Source: Hyphomicrobiaceae bacterium | Lineage (GTDB): Bacteria; Pseudomonadota; Alphaproteobacteria; Rhizobiales; Hyphomicrobiaceae | Reading direction: 5' to 3' | Length of the DNA stretch: 6,712 nt | Assembly: GCA_017353825.1 (NCBI GenBank) | Contig: JAFMSC010000243.1 | Coordinates: 1-6,712, forward strand | Shown: positions 1 through 4,960 of the stretch, piece by piece | Position numbering within the stretch: the first letter of the stretch is position 1 | Layout: each line of letters starts with the position of its first letter | Program-made: the position numbers and the translations under genes | Notes under the pieces: generated by a model | The model's database searches: none | What the model was told of the DNA's origin: nothing | The model's input: the letters and a program-made list of their open reading frames with translations, nothing else

Positions 1-952
1 GGCCCACCGAGAAGACGAAGCCGGGCGCCCCGTACCTCAACACTTCGATGAGCGCTTTCTGGCCCGCAATGAACCCGCCGCAGGATGCAAGCGTCTTGCT
101 GAGCGTACCCATCAAGATGTCAATCTTTGCCGGATCGATTGCAAAACGCTCTGCAACCCCCCGGCCGGTGCCACCGAGAACCCCGAGCGCGTGCGCGTCG
201 TCGACCATCAGCCAGGCCCCGTAACGCTCCTTGAGCTCAATGAGCCCAACGAGGTCCGGGATGTCTCCTTCAGTGGAATAGCACCCCTCGACGATCACCA
301 ACGCATTGCGGTGGGCCGCGCGGGACTCGCGCAGGGTCCGCTCGAGAGCATCCAAATTGTTGTGCCGAAAAGTCAGGCATCTGGCGCGCGAGAGCCGCGC
401 TCCGACAACCACGCTGTTGTGAACGAATTCGTCGAGCACGATAAGCCCATCCTCGCCCATCACAGTGCTGATGGTCGAGACGTTGGCCGCGTGCCCGCTG
501 ACGAAAGTCAGCGCGCTCTCCACGCCGCAAAACTCGGCAAGTTCCGCCTCCAGGGCCTGATGCAGGGGAAGCTCACCGGCGACCATGCGGCTGGCGGAAA
601 CGCATGTCCCATAATCGCCGAGCGCCGACTTGGCAGCCTCAACAACACCAGGATGCTGGCTCAGTCCGAGGTAGTCACATGTGGCAAAGTTCAGGTACGG
701 TTTGCCAGCAATGAGCGTCATGGTACCGAGATGGCCGTCCTGCCGTCTGAAGAACGGGTCTTCCAGGGAGAGCATTCTGCCGATTTTTCGGTGATGCTGG
801 ATGGATTTGTAAAGGGTGAGATCCGTGAACTGCCCGGGCCGGTAGGAATTGGATTGGCCGGTGTTGACGCGTTCATTTGCTCCGCCGGCCCTGCCCGGGA
901 CTCGCCATCGCTTCACTGCAGCATTGATCGTCTCGCTTAGGGTCCAGCTCAT
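1..952 (-). CDS. Alpha-oxoamine synthase-family PLP enzyme (RkpG-like), C-terminus cut by window edge
   Basis: Reading from ATG at 952, 317 residues are visible before the left edge. They match fold-type I class II aminotransferases of the AONS/serine palmitoyltransferase/KBL group, which condense an amino acid with an acyl-CoA or acyl-ACP, releasing CO2 and using PLP. Visible hallmarks are NFATCDYLGLSQHP (88-101), GTCVSASRMVAGE (115-127), the PLP-stacking His in DEFVHNS (His178), VDDAHALGVLG (250-260, Asp251/His254) and the Schiff-base lysine in GTLSKTLASCGG (Lys286). The stretches DPFFRRQDG (65-73) and APGFVFSVG at the cut are, from memory, typical of the RkpG-like branch rather than biotin-pathway BioF, and suggest an ACP-linked acyl donor. 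The start overlaps the 3' end of the dehydrogenase gene by 80 bp; the Shine-Dalgarno is weak, so translational coupling is likely. The first ~40 residues lack recognisable conservation, so the true start could be slightly further in. The family is certain; the substrates are not. Confidence 0.87.
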   Translation of the reverse strand, partial: MSWTLSETINAAVKRWRVPGRAGGANERVNTGQSNSYRPGQFTDLTLYKSIQHHRKIGRMLSLEDPFFRRQDGHLGTMTLIAGKPYLNFATCDYLGLSQHPGVVEAAKSALGDYGTCVSASRMVAGELPLHQALEAELAEFCGVESALTFVSGHAANVSTISTVMGEDGLIVLDEFVHNSVVVGARLSRARCLTFRHNNLDALERTLRESRAAHRNALVIVEGCYSTEGDIPDLVGLIELKERYGAWLMVDDAHALGVLGGTGRGVAERFAIDPAKIDILMGTLSKTLASCGGFIAGQKALIEVLRYGAPGFVFSVG

Positions 953-1787
953 CGGCCAAGCTCGTTAACATTGGTCCTGCGGGTTTTGTTGCGCGTGCTT
1001 CGGTGTGTGAAAGAAGCGGCTTTTCCGTGTAAAAACGAAAGCCGCGGCCAAGGAAAGCTCGGATTCGCCAATCCACGAGGCGTCCCAATCGGATGAGCAT
1101 GTATAGGCGAAGCGGGAACGCGATGAAGGAGCGCCCGCGATCGACGCGTCTCCTGATGATCGCGGCGGCGCGCTGCGGCGTCATCTGTAACGGCAAGGCG
1201 CCAACGTGATGCGCCGTTTGGGCGGTCTTGATGTAACCGGGACAAACGATCGAGACAGAAATGCCTTCGCAGGCGAGGTATTCGCGAAGGGCCTCGCCGT
1301 AGACAACCAGCCCGGCCTTGCTCGCGCTGTAACCCGGGGCGTCCGGCAGGCATTGCAGGGCTGCGAGTGACCCAATGAGCACGATCCGCCCTCGCCGCCG
1401 CCGCCGCATTCCGGGCAGCACCGCGCCGATCGTTATGGCTGCCCCTTCGAGATTGGTGCGTATTAGCCCAAGGACCTCTTCGATTGTCTCCATCTGGCCA
1501 CCGGCGCCGTGACCGGTGTACACACCAGCATTCACAAACAGGAGATCGATGGGATGTTCGGCATCGAAGGCGTCGATCCAGCGCTCGAGCGCAACTTGAT
1601 CCGTCACGTCGATGGAGCCGGTTAGGCAGCGCGCTCCCGTGTTGGCACAGCACGCCGCCACATCATCGAGACGCCGTTTGTTCCGAGCGATGAGTCCGAT
1701 TGTGCGTCCCGCCTCGGCATATTCGACTGCAAGAGCCGCGCCCAAGCCGGAGCTTGCACCTGTGATAACGGTTGCATGGTGAGCCAT
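873..1787 (-). CDS. Short-chain dehydrogenase/reductase, candidate 3-ketoacyl-amine (RkpH/KDSR-like) reductase
   Basis: A 304-residue classical SDR that binds NAD(P)H in a Rossmann fold. Visible motifs are TGASSGLG (9-16, cofactor loop), IDVTD (59-63), NAG (86-88), Asn112 in TNLEG, Ser140 in LIGS, the YSASK box (catalytic Tyr153 and Lys157) and PGYIKT (183-188). About 45 residues beyond the usual domain end form a basic, low-conservation tail that overlaps the next gene. I chose ATG at 1787 because the glycine-rich loop then sits at residue 9, as is standard, and a GAGGGGGG purine run lies just upstream; the frame stays open to 2063, but that extension shows no protein-like conservation. The overlap with the PLP enzyme implies a shared transcript and a shared pathway: reduction of the alpha-amino ketone to an amino alcohol, as in 3-ketodihydrosphingosine reductase, is the natural inference. 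The SDR assignment is firm; the substrate is inferred from context only. Confidence 0.88.
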   Translation of the reverse strand: MAHHATVITGASSGLGAALAVEYAEAGRTIGLIARNKRRLDDVAACCANTGARCLTGSIDVTDQVALERWIDAFDAEHPIDLLFVNAGVYTGHGAGGQMETIEEVLGLIRTNLEGAAITIGAVLPGMRRRRRGRIVLIGSLAALQCLPDAPGYSASKAGLVVYGEALREYLACEGISVSIVCPGYIKTAQTAHHVGALPLQMTPQRAAAIIRRRVDRGRSFIAFPLRLYMLIRLGRLVDWRIRAFLGRGFRFYTEKPLLSHTEARATKPAGPMLTSLADELDPKRDDQCCSEAMASPGQGRRSK

Positions 1788-1910
1788 TTGCAGGGCCGAC
1801 CCCCCTCGCGCTTGGTGGCCAAGTAACGCGACCGCCCGGCCGTAGTTCCAGCGGCTCGAGCAACGGCCAAGCTTGGACCACCTCGCCCACTCACGTCGGG
1901 GCGCGGACGA

Positions 1911-1944
1911 ACCAGACGCGGGAACCCACCAGACGCGGGAACCC
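1911..1944. repeat. Perfect 17-bp tandem duplication
   Basis: The unit ACCAGACGCGGGAACCC occurs twice back to back (1911-1927 and 1928-1944) with no mismatch. It lies in the non-coding gap about 120-160 bp upstream of the dehydrogenase start. Two copies only, without spacers, so it is not a CRISPR array. It could be a recent slippage product or a doubled protein-binding site. Confidence 0.9.
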
Positions 1945-1960
1945 ATGTGAACCCATGTGT
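1941..1960. repeat. 10-bp tandem repeat abutting the 17-bp repeat
   Basis: ACCCATGTGA (1941-1950) is followed directly by ACCCATGTGT (1951-1960), a 9 of 10 match. Its first four bases are the last four of the preceding 17-bp unit, so the two repeat systems are merged into one 50-bp block in which GAACCC recurs three times. Confidence 0.85.
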
Positions 1961-2056
1961 GCCGGCACAATGCGGCGCGGTGGCCTGGGATCGGCGCCCC
2001 CTTCGTTGCGCGGACGAGGAAGCAACCAGCCTCGTGTTGGACGCGGAGCACGGGCA

Positions 2057-2077
2057 GGCCCACGCTTTGGCTGGGCC
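2057..2077 (-). terminator. Weak stem-loop downstream of the methyltransferase gene
   Basis: GGCCCA (2057-2062) and TGGGCC (2072-2077) form a 6-bp perfect inverted repeat with a 9-base loop, about 13 bp past the methyltransferase stop on the minus strand. No T-run follows it, so it is at best a poor intrinsic terminator; chance pairing in GC-rich DNA is also plausible. Confidence 0.25.
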
Positions 2078-2089
2078 AGGGAACCCTGC

Positions 2090-3022
2090 TCAGGTGCGCA
2101 GATGTGCCAGGGCGTCAATTGCGCCGTGCGCCATGGCGAAGTAGGCCGGGTCCAGCTCGATGCCGATCGCCCGGTAGCCTAGGGCCGCGCAGGCAGCGAT
2201 GGTGGAGCCGGCGCCCATGAAGGGGTCGAGCACAATGCCTTCCCCGAGCGGGAGGGCCGCGTGCACGATCCGGCGCATGAAGGCCTGCGGCTTCAGCGAG
2301 GGGTGCGGCGCGAGCCTTCGTTCCGCCGCGCCGGTAGGCGCCGAACGGATCACATCGCCGAACGGCTCCGTGGAGGAGATGCGTCTGAGGCCGCCGGTCT
2401 TCCACTTGCGCAGGTTGTCCTGCACGCGGCCCTCGCATGGCTTGCGGAATAGGCCCCAGGGCTCCCAGCCCGAGCGCGGCATGACGCTGACGCCGACGAA
2501 TTCCAGGTGCGCGTTCTTGGGCCGGTCGCCGCCGCGCAAGGTCTGCACCAGGCGGATAATCTCGCCACGCTTCTCGAATCCGGCCTCGACTAGAGCCCCG
2601 TAAACCAGGTGCGACAACAGTGGGTTGGTGGCGATGAAGACGTGGCCGCCCGGCACGACCACGGGCAGCGCCGCGCGCGCAAAAGCCTCGAAGAAGCCGA
2701 TGAGCGCCCCGCGATCCTCCGCATTGAGCACGGTGAAGCGTGGCAGGGGGCTGCGCCGGCAGCCGTCGAGCGTCGGCGGGATGCGCCAAACCCCGCCGCG
2801 GCCGCGGCGCAGCTTGCGTTTTTCGGCCTCGGTATATTCCTTCAGGCCGTAGGGGGGATCCGTAACGATGGCATGCACCGAGTTGGCCGCCCGCGCCGCG
2901 AGCCACGCCAGCCCATCTCCTAGCCGGATTTCATATCGGGTCAGGCCCTCTGGGTCTGACACCGAAGCGCCAACGCGGTTTTCAGCGCCAGCGTCGGCCG
3001 CAGACAGCCCGACAGTCTTCAT
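2090..3022 (-). CDS. Solitary beta-class DNA methyltransferase (probably adenine-N6)
   Basis: A 310-residue S-adenosylmethionine-dependent DNA methyltransferase. Motif IV, DPPYG (55-59, catalytic), lies near the N-terminus. The motif X region HPSLKPQ (240-246), motif I LDPFMGAGST (265-274, SAM binding) and GIELD (287-291) lie at the C-terminus. This circular order defines the beta class that includes M.HinfI and CcrM. DPPY favours adenine-N6, although cytosine-N4 cannot be excluded. Residues 160-235 between the catalytic and SAM parts are the likely target-recognition region. It is shorter than CcrM (~358 aa) and lacks its C-terminal extension. A basic segment follows motif IV (KRKLRRGRGG, 68-77). 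No restriction endonuclease lies beside it, so it looks like an orphan regulatory-type enzyme. ATG at 3022 is preferred; the frame is open to 3190 but that would run into recA. The ribosome-binding site is poor (GGAGG is about 20 bases away), so TTG/CTG starts a few codons upstream or coupling to recA are possible. Confidence 0.9.
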   Translation of the reverse strand: MKTVGLSAADAGAENRVGASVSDPEGLTRYEIRLGDGLAWLAARAANSVHAIVTDPPYGLKEYTEAEKRKLRRGRGGVWRIPPTLDGCRRSPLPRFTVLNAEDRGALIGFFEAFARAALPVVVPGGHVFIATNPLLSHLVYGALVEAGFEKRGEIIRLVQTLRGGDRPKNAHLEFVGVSVMPRSGWEPWGLFRKPCEGRVQDNLRKWKTGGLRRISSTEPFGDVIRSAPTGAAERRLAPHPSLKPQAFMRRIVHAALPLGEGIVLDPFMGAGSTIAACAALGYRAIGIELDPAYFAMAHGAIDALAHLRT

Positions 3023-3092
3023 GGCCGCGCTCGGTGAGGCATCCTCCAGCAACGGGTGCCATGGGCCAGGCCCCCGCAGCGTTTGACCCCGG

Positions 3093-4244
3093 CTACCGCT
3101 TCGCGCGGCCCCTGCGGCCGGCGGAATCGGCGTCGGGCTCCTCCCGCGGCGCGAAGCGGCCGGGACCGTCCTCGGCCTCCACGGCCTCATCGCCCTCGGG
3201 GGCGGCCTGCAGCATCTGGTCGACGATCAGGCCGGCGTTCTGGCGGATGGACTTCTCGATCTCGGCCGCCATCTTTGGGTGCTCCTTGAGGAACGCCTTG
3301 GTGTTCTCGCGGCCCTGGCCAATGCGCTCGCCGTTGAAGGAGAACCAAGCTCCTGACTTCTCGATGATGCCGGCGCGTACGCCCAGGTCTACCAGCTCGC
3401 CCGTCTTAGAGATGCCCTCGCCGTACATGATGTCGAACTCGACCTGCTTGAAGGGCGGCGCCACCTTATTCTTGACCACCTTGACGCGCGTCTGGTTGCC
3501 CACCACCTCATCGCGCTCCTTGATTTGGCCGATGCGGCGGATGTCGAGGCGCACAGAGGCGTAGAATTTGAGCGCGTTGCCACCCGTGGTCGTCTCCGGG
3601 TTGCCGAACATGATGCCGATCTTCATGCGGATCTGGTTGATGAAGATCAACATGCACTTGGACTTGGCGATCGAGGCCGTGAGCTTGCGCAGCGCCTTGC
3701 TCATGAGGCGCGCGTGCATGCCGGGCTGCAGCTCGCCCATCTCGCCTTCAAGCTCCGCCTGGGGCGTGAGTGCCGCCACCGAGTCCACCACCAGGACGTC
3801 CACGGCGCCGGACCGTACCAGCGTGTCGGCGATCTCCAGGGCCTGCTCACCGGCGTCGGGCTGGGAGATGAGCAAATCCTCCACCTTCACGCCGAGCTTC
3901 CTGGCATAGACCGGATCGAGCGCGTGCTCGGCGTCGATGAAGGCGCCGATGCCGCCCTTCTTCTGCGCCTCGGCCACCACATGCAGCGCTAGTGTGGTCT
4001 TGCCCGACGATTCCGGCCCGTAAATCTCGATGATGCGGCCACGCGGCATGCCGCCGATGCCGAGCGCGATATCGAGCCCCAGGGAACCCGTCGACAGCGC
4101 CTCCACCTCGATGCGCTCGTTGGCGCCGAGCCGCATGATGGAGCCCTTGCCGTGCAACTTCTCGATCTGGGCGAGTGCCGCCTCCAGCGCCTTCTGCTTG
4201 TCCATGCTACCCCCTTCCACGACACGCAGTTGCGGCTTGTCCAT
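3093..4244 (-). CDS. recA: Recombinase RecA
   Basis: A 383-residue RecA, the ATP-dependent strand-exchange protein of homologous recombination and co-protease for LexA. Visible are Walker A GPESSGKT (76-83), the catalytic-Glu region DAEHALD (Glu106), Walker B VLVVDS (150-155), loop L1 around 165-176, loop L2 GIMFGNPETTTGGN (210-223), and FINQIRMKIG (201-210). The C-terminus (~349-383) is acidic then basic, as usual for alphaproteobacteria. ATG at 4244 is chosen because LRVVEGGSMDK matches the conserved alphaproteobacterial lead-in (Agrobacterium has LRLVEDKSVDK, from memory); an internal ATG at 4205 has the stronger ribosome-binding site and would give 370 residues. Loop L1 reads EGEMGELQPG where the usual form is EGEMGDSLPG, a local oddity in an otherwise intact protein. 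No terminator is visible in the 70 bp before the methyltransferase gene. A LexA-like box upstream suggests SOS control. Confidence 0.98.
   Translation of the reverse strand: MDKPQLRVVEGGSMDKQKALEAALAQIEKLHGKGSIMRLGANERIEVEALSTGSLGLDIALGIGGMPRGRIIEIYGPESSGKTTLALHVVAEAQKKGGIGAFIDAEHALDPVYARKLGVKVEDLLISQPDAGEQALEIADTLVRSGAVDVLVVDSVAALTPQAELEGEMGELQPGMHARLMSKALRKLTASIAKSKCMLIFINQIRMKIGIMFGNPETTTGGNALKFYASVRLDIRRIGQIKERDEVVGNQTRVKVVKNKVAPPFKQVEFDIMYGEGISKTGELVDLGVRAGIIEKSGAWFSFNGERIGQGRENTKAFLKEHPKMAAEIEKSIRQNAGLIVDQMLQAAPEGDEAVEAEDGPGRFAPREEPDADSAGRRGRAKR
4211..4218 (-). promoter_or_regulatory. Strong internal ribosome-binding site in recA
   Basis: GGAAGGGG on the minus strand lies 5 bases before the second in-frame ATG of recA (4205). 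The first ATG (4244) has only AAGG within AAGGGCCAGCC. The site may allow a second, shorter RecA form or may mark the true start; protein homology favours the longer form. Confidence 0.5.
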
Positions 4245-4302
4245 GGGCTGGCCCTTATTTCATGAGTTGCAGATGGAGGCAAAAACGCGACTCTGTTGGA
4301 TA

Positions 4303-4331
4303 GATGTACACTGTTTGTTCCTCCCCTGCAA
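4303..4331 (-). promoter_or_regulatory. Candidate recA promoter
   Basis: On the minus strand TTGCAG (4331-4326) and TACATC (4308-4303) are separated by 17 bases and sit about 60-85 bp upstream of the recA start. Both hexamers are imperfect. Support comes mainly from the spacing and from the LexA-like box falling in the spacer, where a repressor would block polymerase. Confidence 0.4.
4306..4320. promoter_or_regulatory. Candidate LexA (SOS) box upstream of recA
   Basis: The plus strand reads GTACACTGTTTGTTC, that is GTAC-N7-GTTC, one base from the alphaproteobacterial LexA consensus GTTC-N7-GTTC. It lies 62-76 bp upstream of the recA start, between the predicted -35 and -10. Neither the E. 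coli type (CTGT-N8-ACAG) nor the Gram-positive type (GAAC-N4-GTTC) is seen. Location and near-consensus sequence make it the best operator candidate; the mismatch in one half-site is the main doubt. Confidence 0.55.
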
Positions 4332-4510
4332 CCCCCCAACAGCCAGCCGCTCAGGCTACCGGTGCCCTCTAGCTTGAGTCGGGGTGAAAGGGGCAGGCGA
4401 AGTGCGAAGGAAGTCAGAAGCCGGAGCTGAGAGCACGGAAAATGGGAATGTCCCCCGTTAACTGAACCAGTAGGTTGACCTCCCTATGCCCTCGCGACCT
4501 CGAGCCAAGC
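4332..4510. other. Intergenic region upstream of the recA promoter
   Basis: I see no gene here. A minus-strand frame across 4414-4710 encodes a low-complexity, Arg/Ser-rich peptide with no recognisable features and is not called. A plus-strand TTGACC near 4473 resembles a -35 element for the small plus-strand genes, but no matching -10 is evident. Confidence 0.4.
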
Positions 4511-4789
4511 ATGGATGACATAACCATTACAGCAGTAGCTGGCGTGCTGCTGTTCGCTGCGGGCAATCTCCTGCGCTTCCTGCTCCGCGCTTGCAAAGGC
4601 TCAACGCGGTGAGCCGATAGACACTTCGGCCATGTGTTTGACTTCTTCTCGAGAATAGCAGGAACAGCTGGCCTGATCTGTCTGGTGTTCGGGAAAGGGT
4701 GGCAAGGCATCGTCTACGCGCTTGCCACGACTTTGGCGGTCTCGATCTATGTTCAAGCTGCCGCTTTCAGGCTGAAAGAGCGGATCTGA
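4511..4789 (+). pseudogene. Small membrane-protein gene interrupted by an in-frame TGA
   Basis: From ATG 4511 the frame encodes 33 residues beginning MDDITITAVAGVLLFAAGN, then TGA at 4610-4612, then continues open in the same frame to TGA at 4787-4789. The second part is also membrane-like: RIAGTAGLICLVFG, the polar turn KGWQ, then GIVYALATTLAVSIYVQAAAF and a basic tail RLKERI. Read through, it would be a protein of about 92 residues with three transmembrane segments. Two hydrophobic pieces in one frame split by a single stop is what a nonsense-mutated small membrane protein looks like. Alternatives are two separate small proteins (4511-4612, and 4634-4789 from GTG, 51 residues) or chance. 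Ribosome-binding sites are weak for both. I do not recognise the family. It is the only plausible coding on the plus strand and its G+C content is lower than its neighbours'. Confidence 0.4.
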
Positions 4790-4879
4790 TGATCGGCCTG
4801 TTGCTGTCGATGGGCACCGGCCATCGGCGTGTTCTCATTGTCATACTCTGGCGATAGATTCTCTGGCGATAGATCGTAG
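4789..4879 (+). pseudogene. Possible second small membrane-protein remnant, frameshifted
   Basis: ATG at 4789 overlaps the preceding stop as TGATG, the arrangement of translationally coupled genes, with GAGCGG just ahead. The frame gives MIGLLLSMGTG and then diverges into a basic stretch ending at TAG 4855-4857 (22 residues). Skipping one C at 4821-4822 would instead continue as IGVFSLSYSGDRFSGDRS to TAG 4877-4879, preserving a continuous hydrophobic helix. This suggests a one-base insertion in a decayed gene. Very short, so chance remains possible. Confidence 0.25.
4846..4875. repeat. 15-bp tandem repeat, 14 of 15 identical
   Basis: CTCTGGCGATAGATT (4846-4860) is followed directly by CTCTGGCGATAGATC (4861-4875). 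It lies at the 3' end of the small plus-strand remnants and about 85 bp from the transglycosylase stop. Likely a slippage duplication in unconstrained DNA. Confidence 0.85.
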
Positions 4880-4960
4880 GACATTCAGTCGACGGTATAA
4901 ATCCCGAGATGCGCTCGACGCACGGTCTTGATTTCTCATTTCTGACGCTTGACTTCCCGC
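4880..4960. other. Downstream flank of the transglycosylase gene
   Basis: No gene is seen. On the minus strand a small hairpin (GTGCG 4923-4919, loop TCGAG, CGCAT 4913-4909; one G-T pair) lies about 40 bp past the transglycosylase stop and is followed by GGGATTTATA rather than a T-run. It is too weak to call a terminator. Confidence 0.3.

Larger units (their letters stand above)
1788..2089. other. Intergenic region between the methyltransferase and the dehydrogenase
   Basis: About 300 bp without a convincing gene on either strand. Frames are open across it because of high GC, but none gives a recognisable protein. It holds short tandem repeats at 1911-1960, a possible stem-loop at 2057-2077 and a purine-rich ribosome-binding stretch just upstream of the dehydrogenase start. 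I do not see a clear -35/-10 pair for the dehydrogenase, so whether this pair has its own promoter or is read through from recA and the methyltransferase is open. Confidence 0.6.

Noticed and set aside
191..940. Plus-strand open frame of 249 codons antisense to the PLP enzyme
   Set aside because: The opposite strand carries all AONS-family motifs; this frame shows no fold-like pattern.
949..1653. Minus-strand frame of 234 codons inside the dehydrogenase gene
   Set aside because: Arg-rich translation out of frame with the intact SDR; a shadow frame.
1911..1960. CRISPR-like repeat array
   Set aside because: The repeats are directly tandem, short and only two copies each, with no spacers and no cas genes.
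1788..2063. N-terminal extension of the dehydrogenase by 92 residues
   Set aside because: It covers the tandem-repeat region, has no conserved feature, and the SDR glycine loop already sits at the usual place from ATG 1787.
3023..3092. Intrinsic terminator after recA
   Set aside because: The only pairing is GGGCC/GGCCC with essentially no loop, and no T-run follows.
3023..3190. N-terminal extension of the methyltransferase by 56 residues
   Set aside because: It would overlap the recA coding end by 98 bp in another frame and is Pro/Arg/Gly-rich without motifs.
4610..4612. The in-frame TGA read as selenocysteine
   Set aside because: No known selenoprotein context and no obvious stem-loop of the bacterial SECIS type directly after it; nonsense mutation or separate small genes are simpler.
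4414..4710. Minus-strand 98-codon open frame between recA and the transglycosylase
   Set aside because: Arg/Ser-rich with no domain or good ribosome-binding site, and it overlaps the more protein-like hydrophobic plus-strand frames.
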